Positions 1-7,031 of a stretch of DNA of 28,507 bases are shown one piece after another; the first letter of the stretch is position 1; every line of letters starts with the position of its first letter. The notes beneath the pieces are model-generated. The model made no database searches, had not been told where the DNA came from, and was given only the letters and a program-made list of their open reading frames with translations. This DNA comes from Candidatus Methylarchaceae archaeon HK01M (lineage in GTDB: Archaea; Thermoproteota; Nitrososphaeria; Nitrososphaerales; JACAEJ01): contig JAKLZD010000051.1 in NCBI GenBank assembly GCA_024256245.1, forward strand, positions 1 through 28,507. Reading direction: 5' to 3'. A program made the position numbers and the translations under genes.

Positions 1-712
1 CCGCCCTGCCTTTCGCATCAAATTCTGCTTTATCGACAAGTTTTTTGTATTCTCTCCAAGTTTCCGCTATGTCTGCTTGGATGTAAAAATTTTTCTCAGA
101 GCCGAAAGCAACGTTTTCCTCAGCCAAAAAACGAACAAAGAACCAATCGTCAGATATGGCACGAACGCCCTTCAATCTAAGAAGCCCATAGGTATGAGTT
201 GTTTTACCAGTACCCGGCGGCGCGATCAGACATACGCCTCGACCCTCGATGTCTACACATGCACCGTGAACAGAATTGATTCCATGTTCGTCTTCCAGTA
301 TGTCACCGGCGACGCTTAGTGCGATGGATTTTATCCAACCATAGTAGTCAACGTTTACTAAAAATGCCGTTCTTGATAGTTGATCGTACAAAACCTTCAG
401 CTCTTCACCCTTTTCTTCAGTAACGATAAGCCTTCCATGAGAACGAACGTGAGCAGACATGGGGTAAAAGTTTTCCTCCCAACGTTCCTTCACATATTTG
501 ATATCCGTCAAGAGCTTGATGCAACATCCGTATATGTCTGCCCTCTCCTCGTAAAGGAAATGATTACTATACTTCTCCATCAACTTATCCCTATCTTCTA
601 TAGAGATAAGCTTGACTTGATACTTAGGCGTCGCTTTATAATCTTGAGTAGATCGTTTGGTGCTCATGCCTATGCCACCATTAGAACTTTCGAATTCACA
701 TATTTCAACCAT
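1..712 (-). CDS. HPr kinase-like P-loop ATPase/kinase, 3'-truncated by the window
   Basis: Reading the minus strand from an ATG at 710-712 gives an uninterrupted frame of about 237 codons that runs off the left edge, so the C-terminus is missing. Residues 149-193 carry HG, VDIEGRG, a Walker A loop (APPGTGKTT, about 164-172) and then ISDDW (about 187-190). The spacing and the paired Asp after the P-loop match the HPr kinase/PEP carboxykinase-like fold, where HG.., G.GKS and a following DD are diagnostic. The first 140 or so residues are not recognisable to me. A second in-frame ATG at 665-667 follows a GGTGG that could act as a ribosome site, so the true start may be there. Substrate is unknown. 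Archaeal homologues need not act on HPr, and no HPr or PTS gene is visible. The fold call is fairly firm, the function is not. Confidence 0.75.
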   Translation of the reverse strand, partial: MVEICEFESSNGGIGMSTKRSTQDYKATPKYQVKLISIEDRDKLMEKYSNHFLYEERADIYGCCIKLLTDIKYVKERWEENFYPMSAHVRSHGRLIVTEEKGEELKVLYDQLSRTAFLVNVDYYGWIKSIALSVAGDILEDEHGINSVHGACVDIEGRGVCLIAPPGTGKTTHTYGLLRLKGVRAISDDWFFVRFLAEENVAFGSEKNFYIQADIAETWREYKKLVDKAEFDAKGRA

Positions 713-776
713 TATCAAAAAAGGTTTTCATTCATATGGCCGATAGATCGTATGTCTTGAGCTCTATAATCCTAAT

Positions 777-1982
777 TTATGATGGAGCTTTTAAAGAGCG
801 ACTAAGCCTCACAACAGTCTTATACGCAACACTCAAAGGCATAGGTAGGCGACCGTGAAGAGCAGATTCTATGACTCTGCCACCAAAAATCCCATAAACC
901 TCTTCAGTAATTCTATCGCTTTGCATGGCTATGTCCATGATCTTCCTTATCTTAAGACCTCTATCAAGCTCTTTGCCTACCTCTTTTCTCCATACTTTTT
1001 CATAAAGAACCAAACTACTCCCCCCTTTTAATTTGCTGACGATCGCCTCTCCACCTATGTCACCACATATGACTGCTATAGGGATTCCGCCTCCATTCGT
1101 TGGCATGACTTGACCAGCGGCATCTCCCACTACTATCACATTATCGCTGTAAGTTCTTTGGAGAGGGCCTCCAAGTGGAACTAAACCACCTATCGTAGAT
1201 AGAATCGCCCCTTTTCTTAAGTTTCTAGAGGCTATAGGATGTTTATCGATGAACCTCTTCAGATATTCTTTTACAGATACCCCTTTTTCTGAGAAAGGGG
1301 TTCTAATACCAAGTCCAACGTTAGCTATACCTTCCCCTTTCGGGATTATCCATGCATAGCCTCCCGGTGCATACTCATTACCGAAGTAGACCTCGACTAT
1401 ATCAGGGTCAACTTCAACTCCTCCCATCAAATATTCTATGGTTACACCTAAGTTACGTGGGTCGTTTGAACCTAGCCCAACATCCCTTGTCATCTTTGAG
1501 GATGGGCCGTCTGCTGCAACCAAAACATCTGTCTCAATTCTGAGGGTCTTGGCTTCTTTCTTTACCAAAACTTCTTTTCCACCATTTCGTGCACCAATCA
1601 CATTACAGGAAGTCCATAGTTCTGCCCCGGCCTTTGTAGCGTTCATCACAAGCAATTTATCAAATCTACTTCTATCTATAATATTCGAATTGAACTTAAA
1701 CTCATAAATTTTCTTAGATGAACTGCAAACCATTACCCTTGAGCTGTTATTAGATATGACCCATTGGGGCAAGTCAAAGAGCCTTTTTGCCCTCTCTGCT
1801 TTCGGTAGAATCTTTGAGAACTCTTCTATTGCTGGAACAAGCTCACCACACTGTATCGGATGGCCTATCTCTCTCTTCCTTTCTATGACTAGTACATCAA
1901 ATCCTGATTCAGCAACCCTTCTTGCAACTGAAGCGCCTGCAGGCCCTGCACCAACGACTATGACATCATGCTTTCCCTTCAT
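777..1982 (-). CDS. Geranylgeranyl reductase family FAD-dependent prenyl reductase
   Basis: The 401-residue flavoprotein has an N-terminal dinucleotide fold (VVGAGPAGAS, about 9-18), a Glu ending the second strand (VIERK), the family's CGE segment (about 45-47), the aromatic/Pro-Lys patch AWIIPKGEG near 210, and a second FAD motif GDAAGQVMPTNGGG near 286-299. The order and length match archaeal geranylgeranyl reductases, which saturate the prenyl chains of archaeol precursors. Relatives reduce the side chains of menaquinone or methanophenazine. It lies 114 bp downstream of nuoI on the same strand, beyond a hairpin and T tract. GGTGAG at about 1993-1998 is a plausible ribosome site for the ATG. 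Substrate (membrane lipid or respiratory carrier) cannot be decided from sequence; location beside the Complex I-like genes makes the carrier option worth considering. Confidence 0.9.
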   Translation of the reverse strand: MKGKHDVIVVGAGPAGASVARRVAESGFDVLVIERKREIGHPIQCGELVPAIEEFSKILPKAERAKRLFDLPQWVISNNSSRVMVCSSSKKIYEFKFNSNIIDRSRFDKLLVMNATKAGAELWTSCNVIGARNGGKEVLVKKEAKTLRIETDVLVAADGPSSKMTRDVGLGSNDPRNLGVTIEYLMGGVEVDPDIVEVYFGNEYAPGGYAWIIPKGEGIANVGLGIRTPFSEKGVSVKEYLKRFIDKHPIASRNLRKGAILSTIGGLVPLGGPLQRTYSDNVIVVGDAAGQVMPTNGGGIPIAVICGDIGGEAIVSKLKGGSSLVLYEKVWRKEVGKELDRGLKIRKIMDIAMQSDRITEEVYGIFGGRVIESALHGRLPMPLSVAYKTVVRLSRSLKAPS

Positions 1983-2009
1983 TGATTAACATCTCACCTG
2001 TTGAACTAT

Positions 2010-2054
2010 AAAAAAAACTATCGCAGGTGTGCAAGTATTAGAATTCCACCTGTG
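2010..2054 (-). terminator. Hairpin plus T tract after nuoI; alternative pairing with the GGR ribosome site
   Basis: Arms at 2022-2029 (CGCAGGTG on plus) and 2047-2054 (CACCTGTG) pair over 8 positions, one of them G-U, around a 17-nt loop. Read on minus, the hairpin is followed four nucleotides later by eight consecutive T (2010-2017). This looks like a terminator for the nuoA-B-C-D-H-I transcript. A third copy of the same hexamer (CACCTG on plus, 1995-2000) overlaps the GGTGAG ribosome site of the following gene and could pair with the middle segment instead. The pairing is seen directly. Terminator or attenuator function is inferred. Confidence 0.45.
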
Positions 2055-2096
2055 ATAAAGTACACATGATAATATCAGCATAAAGATACAAAATAG

Positions 2097-2531
2097 TTAC
2101 CCATGCTTAACGCCGAACTTTTTATCCAAAGTTTTCACTGTCACTATCTTTCCCTTTACTGGCTCAGGGGGTTGGCTAAACCTATCTGGTGGATATATAT
2201 GGTCTTCCTTTTTGTACACACTATATTCGACTTCATGAGTCATTGAGAGAGCCAATACTGGACAAATATCGACACATAATACACAGAAGCAGCAACGCCC
2301 AGCATTATATTGTGGAAGTTTTCGCCCGTTGAATTCAACGAGGTTCAAAGCTTTATTTGGGCATATCTTGACGCATGAACTACAACCGATGCATCTATCC
2401 ATATTAAGCATTAATCGCCCCCTATGCCTCTCAGGTGGCTTTAGCGTTTCATATGGATGTTTGACTGTGAAAGTTCTTTTGAAGACATGATACAAGCCCA
2501 GGAAGAAGGGTCTTAAGATTGATAGGACCAA
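2097..2531 (-). CDS. nuoI: Complex I-like subunit I, 2x[4Fe-4S] ferredoxin-type subunit
   Basis: The 144-residue protein has two ferredoxin motifs, CIGCSSCVKICP (about 47-58) and CCFCVLCVDICP (about 80-91), holding clusters N6a and N6b that pass electrons to NuoB. An N-terminal amphipathic segment (residues 1-25) matches the membrane-contacting helix of NuoI/FpoI. The start is a TTG at 2529-2531, since no in-frame ATG lies near. A GGGGGGTGAT ribosome site lies in the overlap with the nuoH stop, only 4 nt away, which indicates translational coupling. This is the last gene of the nuoA-B-C-D-H-I unit. The immediate electron donor module (NuoEFG or FpoF) is not encoded in the window, so the donor could be ferredoxin, F420H2 or something else. 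Confidence 0.95.
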   Translation of the reverse strand: MVLSILRPFFLGLYHVFKRTFTVKHPYETLKPPERHRGRLMLNMDRCIGCSSCVKICPNKALNLVEFNGRKLPQYNAGRCCFCVLCVDICPVLALSMTHEVEYSVYKKEDHIYPPDRFSQPPEPVKGKIVTVKTLDKKFGVKHG

Positions 2532-2535
2532 ATCA

Positions 2536-3579
2536 TCACCCCCCTATAAGTGGTAGCCACCATTGAGCTGTAGCAAGGGTTATGAGTATCTGAATGATAG
2601 CGAAAGGTATCAATATAGTCCAGCCAGATTCTAGCAATTGATCTATCCTTAAGCGTGGGAAAACACCTCTTCCCATTATTATAATCACTGTTATTACTGC
2701 CATCTTGAGGAGGAACCAGAATATCCCTGATAGCATTGGAGATATATCATGTAAAAGTGGTATTGCAGGCCCACTCCAACCACCTAAGAAAAGTATAGTG
2801 ATTAAGGATGCTGTTACACATAAGTCGAAGTACTCCGACACCATCACAAGTGCAAATTGGACGCCTGTATACTCTGTGGGCCAACCAAAAACGACCTCCT
2901 GCTCTGCCAAAGGTATATCAAAAGGTCTCCTTAAGAGTTCAGCCATCATTCCTATGAGGATCACTATAAAACCTATGGGTTGAAGGATTATTAACCATAC
3001 AGATGATTGAGCTTCAACGATTTTAGCCAAGTCGAAAGACCTAGCCACTATCACTATGCCGACCAACGATAGGACTATCGGAATTTCATAGGCTAACAAT
3101 TGAAAGGCTGCTCTTAAAGCCCCAATCGTGCAGTATTTGTTATTGGCCGCCCAGCCTGCCCCAACCATTATAAACGGTTTAGCCGTTAATATTACCAAAA
3201 TCACCAACAAGCTCAGTGGCGTGTAGAATATAACCCAATACCCGCCGCTCGGATCAAGAGCGTAAGGTATGAAGGCTATGCTAAGGGCAGAGAGGAAGGC
3301 TGCTAGCATAGGCATGAGCCTGTATAGAAAATTATTGGCTTTACTAGGAGTTATTATCTCTTTCTGAACCAGTTTAAGGAAGTCGGCGATTGGTTGGAAA
3401 AGCCCCAATCTGTTGAAAGGCCCTACATGAAGTGGCCCTATTCTGAGGTGCATTCTTGCCAGGAATTTACGTTCAAACCAGATCACGATTATAGAGAACA
3501 GTAACGAGAATAATGTCCCAGGGAAGATTAAAACCTTTATGAAAAGTTCGATGAGCTCAACAAAACTTAAACCTAGCAT
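2536..3579 (-). CDS. nuoH: Complex I-like subunit H, membrane heel subunit at the quinone site
   Basis: This 347-residue polytopic membrane protein has about eight hydrophobic segments. The first helix is followed by the ERKFLARMHLRIGP region (about 37-50). Further on are GLFQPIADFLKLVQKE and the loop RRPFDIPLAEQEVV with a downstream TEYTGVQFA. The AEQE loop carries the conserved Glu residues that line the quinone entrance and start the proton path in NuoH. Thus the key acidic loop is intact here, in contrast to several other membrane subunits of this cluster. The ATG at 3577-3579 is preceded by GGTGAT inside the end of nuoD, with a 4-nt intergenic gap. It couples the NuoD/NuoB quinone cavity to the membrane arm. 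Confidence 0.96.
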   Translation of the reverse strand: MLGLSFVELIELFIKVLIFPGTLFSLLFSIIVIWFERKFLARMHLRIGPLHVGPFNRLGLFQPIADFLKLVQKEIITPSKANNFLYRLMPMLAAFLSALSIAFIPYALDPSGGYWVIFYTPLSLLVILVILTAKPFIMVGAGWAANNKYCTIGALRAAFQLLAYEIPIVLSLVGIVIVARSFDLAKIVEAQSSVWLIILQPIGFIVILIGMMAELLRRPFDIPLAEQEVVFGWPTEYTGVQFALVMVSEYFDLCVTASLITILFLGGWSGPAIPLLHDISPMLSGIFWFLLKMAVITVIIIMGRGVFPRLRIDQLLESGWTILIPFAIIQILITLATAQWWLPLIGG

Positions 3580-3583
3580 CTTA

Positions 3584-4681
3584 TCACCTATCCACGTCTA
3601 GGGGTATATAGTCAAAAGTAATGAAAATTACAGGAATATCTCCAAGGGGTATATTCCTGCATAGAAATGGTAGTGCTGGAAGGTTTCTGAAAGATGGTGT
3701 GCTTATCTTTAATCTATACGGCTTGCTCTTCCCATCACTTACAAGGTAGTAACCGAACTCTCCCCTGGCAGATTCAACCCTACTGTAAGCCTCACCTCGA
3801 GGTGCGGTTGGCGGAACCTTGGAACCCTTAGGGGAACACTTTATGGGCCCGTTTGGTATATCCTTTAACGCCTGCCTCAATATTACTATGCTCTGTTCAA
3901 TCTCTTTTAACCTCATCGATGCTCTATCAAAGGAATCCCCATTCTTTCCTGTTGGAACTTCAAAGTCGAACCTATCATAAACTTCATATGGTTCATCCTT
4001 TCTGACATCAACCTTCACCCCAGAAGCTCTGAGGTTGGGCCCGACTATCCCCAACCCTACGGCATCTGATGATTTTAATATGCCTACATTTTTAAAACGC
4101 ATCTGAAACGTGCGATTCCAAGCCATCATCCTATAGTAATCCTCGAGCCTCTTCTCCAGGTAGCCAAGCCTCTCCAAAGCCTCCTCCTTAAACCCGTCCG
4201 GCATATCCCAGCGCACACCGCCTATCGTTGGATAAGTATAGGTTATCCTTTGGCCAGATAGCTTTACAAGTAGGTCCAATATCAACTCCCTATCATTGAT
4301 GGTCCACATCAACATTGTTTCAAAACCGGCAGAAATACCAACCAAGCTTACTGCATATAGGTGACTTGCAATCCTATTCAGCTCCGCCGCAATAACCCTT
4401 AGATATTTTGCCCTATCAGGTATTTGTATATCCATGAGCTCTTCAACGACTTCAACATATCCAAGAGTAGTGCCTATGGAATCACAGTAGCTGTTGATCC
4501 TCTCGACAACTGGGATATTTTGAACATATATTCTATTCTCCGCGATCTTCTCTATTCCTCTATGAGTGTAGCCTACATCCCACTCAAAATTTAAGACAGC
4601 ATCGCCATCAACATCCAATATAAACCTAAAGTGGCTGGTTACTGGATGTTGTGGCCCCATACTCAACTTCATAATAGACAT
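3584..4681 (-). CDS. nuoD: Complex I-like 49-kDa subunit D
   Basis: The 365-residue protein begins with SMGPQHPVTSHFRF, the loop that approaches the quinone head group in NuoD. It then shows WDVGYTHRGIEKIAE, the helix region around AELNRIASHL, YTYPTIGGVRWD, and the typical ending with STPSFRNLPALPFL and DYIPLDVDR. None of the four Cys ligands of the NiFe hydrogenase large subunit are present, so this is a dehydrogenase-type subunit. It is not fused to NuoC. The His of the canonical HPSTHG loop appears shifted by one position (HPVTSH), which I believe is common in archaeal forms but did not align. It lies 16 bp after nuoC and 4 bp before nuoH. Start ATG is at 4679-4681, with a second ATG three codons later. 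Confidence 0.96.
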   Translation of the reverse strand: MSIMKLSMGPQHPVTSHFRFILDVDGDAVLNFEWDVGYTHRGIEKIAENRIYVQNIPVVERINSYCDSIGTTLGYVEVVEELMDIQIPDRAKYLRVIAAELNRIASHLYAVSLVGISAGFETMLMWTINDRELILDLLVKLSGQRITYTYPTIGGVRWDMPDGFKEEALERLGYLEKRLEDYYRMMAWNRTFQMRFKNVGILKSSDAVGLGIVGPNLRASGVKVDVRKDEPYEVYDRFDFEVPTGKNGDSFDRASMRLKEIEQSIVILRQALKDIPNGPIKCSPKGSKVPPTAPRGEAYSRVESARGEFGYYLVSDGKSKPYRLKISTPSFRNLPALPFLCRNIPLGDIPVIFITFDYIPLDVDR

Positions 4682-4697
4682 GATCCTTAACCCCCAT

Positions 4698-5174
4698 CTA
4701 CTCTTGAGGTCTTTTAGGAAGGACGAAATCCTTTCTAAGTGGTGGTATCCCTAACCAGTCTTCAGGAAGGAGGAATAGAGATAGGTTTGGATGCCCCTCA
4801 AATTTTATCCCAAACATCTCCCAGGTCTCCCTCTCATGATAAAGCGCCCCTTTCCATACATCGATGAGTGACTTGAGAACTGGGTTATCCCTTGGAATCC
4901 TAGTTCTTAAAGCAGCTAAAATCTTCTTATCTATCGACCAGGCATGATAAATTACTTCAAACTCTTTCTCATCGATGTGATCCACGCCTGAAACTGAGGC
5001 TATATGATCAAATCCAAGCTTATCTCTTAGGAATAAACTTACATCATAGATTATATTTCTCTTCACAGATATCGATACTCTTCCCCTTCTCTGAACATCA
5101 ATCTCCAATACATCTTCAGGAAAGTTGGCTTTTACATCCTCGACAACTTGATGTTCAACACTCTTATCGCTCAT
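4698..5174 (-). CDS. nuoC: Complex I-like 30-kDa subunit C
   Basis: This 158-residue soluble peripheral-arm subunit is recognised from its C-terminal half: YHERETWEMFGIKFEGHP (about 111-128), then LPEDWLGIPPLRKDF (about 136-150). This is the standard NuoC signature. The N-terminal half (residues 1-75) has the alternating strands of the family. It packs against NuoD and supports the quinone module but binds no cofactor. Its ATG overlaps the stop of nuoB by four bases (ATGA at 5171-5174), so the two are translationally coupled. Length is close to that of stand-alone archaeal and bacterial C subunits. Confidence 0.94.
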   Translation of the reverse strand: MSDKSVEHQVVEDVKANFPEDVLEIDVQRRGRVSISVKRNIIYDVSLFLRDKLGFDHIASVSGVDHIDEKEFEVIYHAWSIDKKILAALRTRIPRDNPVLKSLIDVWKGALYHERETWEMFGIKFEGHPNLSLFLLPEDWLGIPPLRKDFVLPKRPQE

Positions 5175-5644
5175 TTTTCACCGATCCCCTCTTTCTTGAT
5201 CTTTTCTTGTAGCATCTTTATCCCTTGGATCCATGCTTCAGGTCTAGGAGGACACCCTGGAACATATACATCAACAGGTATCACTCTGTCAACCCCCTGA
5301 ACAACGCTGTAAGAGTCCCAGTAGAACCCTCCTGTAGCCGCACATTCTCCTATAGCTATCACATACTTTGGGTCTGGCATCTGATCGTAAATCATCCTAA
5401 CCCTTTTCGCCATCTTCTTAGTAACCAAACCTGTAATAAAAAGCAGATCACATTCTCTTAGGGTTGGAAAGGGAAGAGTGCCGAAACGCTCTGTGTCAAA
5501 CCTCGCACATGCCCTTCCCATATCCTCTGGACCACAGCATCCAGTCTCTAAATGTACAGACCAGAGTGACCATGCCCTCCCCCAATTTAGAATCCTTCGG
5601 AGAAATTTTATGTTCATGAGCCTCTCTCTGACTTTTGAGAGCAT
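5171..5644 (-). CDS. nuoB: Complex I-like PSST subunit B, N2 cluster
   Basis: The 157-residue protein has the adjacent Cys pair TGCCGPEDM (Cys36-Cys37 region), then IGECAATGG and YVPGCPPRPE, which supply the four ligands of the terminal [4Fe-4S] cluster N2. This cluster reduces the quinone or carrier at the interface with NuoD. RACARFDTERFG and the PRPEAW helix agree with the NuoB/FpoB family. ATG is at 5642-5644, one base after the nuoA stop, with GGAGGAG 5 nt upstream and inside the nuoA end. All N2 ligands are retained, so the redox part of the complex looks functional. Confidence 0.96.
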   Translation of the reverse strand: MLSKVRERLMNIKFLRRILNWGRAWSLWSVHLETGCCGPEDMGRACARFDTERFGTLPFPTLRECDLLFITGLVTKKMAKRVRMIYDQMPDPKYVIAIGECAATGGFYWDSYSVVQGVDRVIPVDVYVPGCPPRPEAWIQGIKMLQEKIKKEGIGEK

Positions 5645-5645
5645 C

Positions 5646-6035
5646 TTAACTCCTCCATAATTTGAGATGTCTCAATGCATAAGACGCAACTATCGCAACC
5701 ACTGTCAATACGCTTATCGCTATGAATGGTAGTCCCAACTGGCCGAACAGCTTTGTCTTCAATTCTAGTTCAGCCAATCCAGGTGCAGAGATTAGCATAA
5801 AGATCGCGAAAGCCGTGAATACACCGTATATGAGGGCATAAGGGTAATATTGTACTGTAACCCTCATATGGGCCCTTCCAACCGGAACCTGTCCACACTC
5901 AAATGACATATTCTTCTCTGCACTCGGCTTTTTTTCACCTAAGAGTAAACCTGCACTGTAAAGACCTATAGGGGTTAAAGCTGAAAGAACGGAGTATATC
6001 GCCAAGGCCAATAAGTCAAAGTAACTTGCACTCAT
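5646..6035 (-). CDS. nuoA: Complex I-like membrane subunit A, without the usual acidic pair
   Basis: This 129-residue protein with three hydrophobic segments has the family's SFECGQ loop (Glu46-Cys47-Gly48) between the first and second segments, followed by YYPYALIYGVF. In most NuoA proteins the second membrane segment contains FD(V/L)E, two acidic residues near the quinone end of the proton path. Here the equivalent stretch reads FTAF (about 73-76), so both acidic positions seem to be Thr and Phe. GAGGGG about 8 nt upstream supports the ATG at 6033-6035. It is the first gene of the minus-strand operon, transcribed divergently from nuoJ. The family assignment is secure from the ECG loop and the position beside nuoB. 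Confidence 0.9.
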   Translation of the reverse strand: MSASYFDLLALAIYSVLSALTPIGLYSAGLLLGEKKPSAEKNMSFECGQVPVGRAHMRVTVQYYPYALIYGVFTAFAIFMLISAPGLAELELKTKLFGQLGLPFIAISVLTVVAIVASYALRHLKLWRS

Positions 6036-6085
6036 CGCTAATTCCCCTCGGCTCCATACAACGTTTTAAGGCTTTTTTATTAAAC

Positions 6086-6116
6086 TTTTTGATTTCCTTT
6101 TGATAAAAATCAAAAA
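6086..6116. promoter_or_regulatory. Three phased TTTTGAT half-sites in the divergent nuoA/nuoJ promoter
   Basis: A perfect 10-bp inverted repeat lies here: TTTTTGATTT at 6086-6095 and AAATCAAAAA at 6107-6116, with an 11-nt spacer. A further half-site sits in the spacer, so TTTTGAT starts at 6087 and 6098 and its complement ATCAAAA starts at 6109, spaced exactly 11 bp, close to one helical turn. The 125-bp region separates the two operons of one complex. It is AT-rich, with TATA-like stretches at about 6072-6083 (minus reading) and 6121-6132 (plus). This arrangement suits a dimeric or multimeric regulator controlling both operons. That role is inferred, and AT-rich chance similarity is possible. 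Confidence 0.4.
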
Positions 6117-6160
6117 CAAAGAATTTAAATTCATAGATTTTTTTCATCAAGGAGTGGATA

Positions 6161-6406
6161 GTGGGCTCTATGGCTGAAATCTATGAATTTATCTTTATCG
6201 GGTTGATGCTATTTACAGCCTTCCTTTCCATAAAACTTAAAAGAACTATTCATGCTGTCGTCTCCTTCCTCTTTATGAGCGTCTTTGTGGCTATTCTCTT
6301 CGTCATGCTAAACGCCCCTTACGCTGCTGTCTTTCAGATTCTCATATACGCAGGGGTAATCGTGATTCTGATCTTGGTGACTCTACATACAATAAAAAAG
6401 TGGTGA
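6161..6406 (+). CDS. nuoJ1: Complex I-like subunit J, N-terminal part
   Basis: The 81-residue protein has three hydrophobic segments and matches the first half of NuoJ: an early helix, LKRTIHAVVSFLFMS, and then the Gly-rich third helix QILIYAGVIVILILV, which forms the flexible helix with the pi-bulge in Complex I. The remaining helices are in the next ORF, so NuoJ is split as in FpoJ1/J2. The preferred start is GTG at 6161, seven bases after GGAG (6151-6154). An ATG three codons on (6170) is the alternative but has a poorer ribosome-site distance. It is the first gene of the plus-strand operon. Confidence 0.88.
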   Translation: MGSMAEIYEFIFIGLMLFTAFLSIKLKRTIHAVVSFLFMSVFVAILFVMLNAPYAAVFQILIYAGVIVILILVTLHTIKKW

Positions 6407-6410
6407 GGAC

Positions 6411-6713
6411 ATGTCCCAGATTAGAAGGTTTGTTGGTGCAATCGCTGTCATCTTCTTTATCGTATTTCTTTTGCCTTTGATACTCCCTATAGCGTTTTTT
6501 GTATCTGCTCCTGCCCCACTACCCCCATTTACAGAAAGCATATTTGCACTCTTTTGGGGGTATCGATTTTATGACACGATCTTCCTTGCCTTCGCCATCT
6601 TCGCCTCTATCTTAGGCCTTTCTTCCCTATTTCGCGCCGAAAGTCCGAAAGTTCATGCCGAGGAATCTATCACTGAAGGATATGTAGAGGAGGAATTTGA
6701 GGAGGAAGAATGA
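6411..6713 (+). CDS. nuoJ2: Complex I-like subunit J, C-terminal part
   Basis: This 100-residue protein has two hydrophobic segments (about 8-32 and 55-73) and then a charged, Glu-rich cytoplasmic tail ending EEEFEEEE. The second segment contains YDTIFLAFAIFASILGL, the pattern of the last NuoJ helices and of MrpB/E-type subunits. It follows nuoJ1 by 4 bp, with GGTGAGG immediately upstream of the ATG. The acidic tail (last 20 residues) also codes for the GGAGG ribosome site that serves the next gene. Alone the sequence is weakly diagnostic. The position between J1 and K makes the assignment good. Confidence 0.8.
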   Translation: MSQIRRFVGAIAVIFFIVFLLPLILPIAFFVSAPAPLPPFTESIFALFWGYRFYDTIFLAFAIFASILGLSSLFRAESPKVHAEESITEGYVEEEFEEEE

Positions 6714-6716
6714 GTT

Positions 6717-7031
6717 TTGAGCAATCCCGATTTTACCTTATACGTCGTAACTGCAATTCTTTTGTATATCATAGGGATCTACGGTATAGCCATTAGGAGG
6801 AATATGGTAAGAACGGTTATAGGCCTTGAAATAATCACAGCAAGCGTAAATCTGAACTTTTTAGCCTTCACATTATTAAATCCTAAGTTATTACCTCTTG
6901 CCCAGTATTTCGTCGTAGTCTCGATAGTTCTCGGAGCTGCTGTTGCCAGCATAGCCTTGATGCTGGTGATTCAAGCATACAGGCTTTACGGCTCTACAGA
7001 CCTTAGAAAGCTCAGCAAGTTGAAGTGGTAA
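6717..7031 (+). CDS. nuoK: Complex I-like subunit K, second membrane Glu replaced
   Basis: The 104-residue protein has three membrane segments, like NuoK (about 100 residues). The motif IRRNMVRTVIGLEIITASVNLNF holds Glu38, equivalent to the first conserved Glu of NuoK (E. coli E36). The third segment reads LGAAVASIALML. In the usual family pattern AAEAS, the second proton-path Glu (E. coli E72) would fall at Val76. Start is a TTG at 6717, 11 nt after GGAGG within the end of nuoJ2. The ATG at 6710 is in another frame and is not an option. Its end overlaps the possible GTG start of the next gene. Identity is firm; the substitution rests on visual alignment. Confidence 0.92.
   Translation: MSNPDFTLYVVTAILLYIIGIYGIAIRRNMVRTVIGLEIITASVNLNFLAFTLLNPKLLPLAQYFVVVSIVLGAAVASIALMLVIQAYRLYGSTDLRKLSKLKW

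Noticed and set aside
77..319. Short plus-strand frame at the left edge
   Set aside because: It lies opposite the HPr-kinase-like coding frame on minus, which has recognisable motifs; no ribosome site or family match.
380..760. 126-codon plus-strand frame
   Set aside because: Antisense to the N-terminal half of the same minus-strand gene; no credible start or domain.
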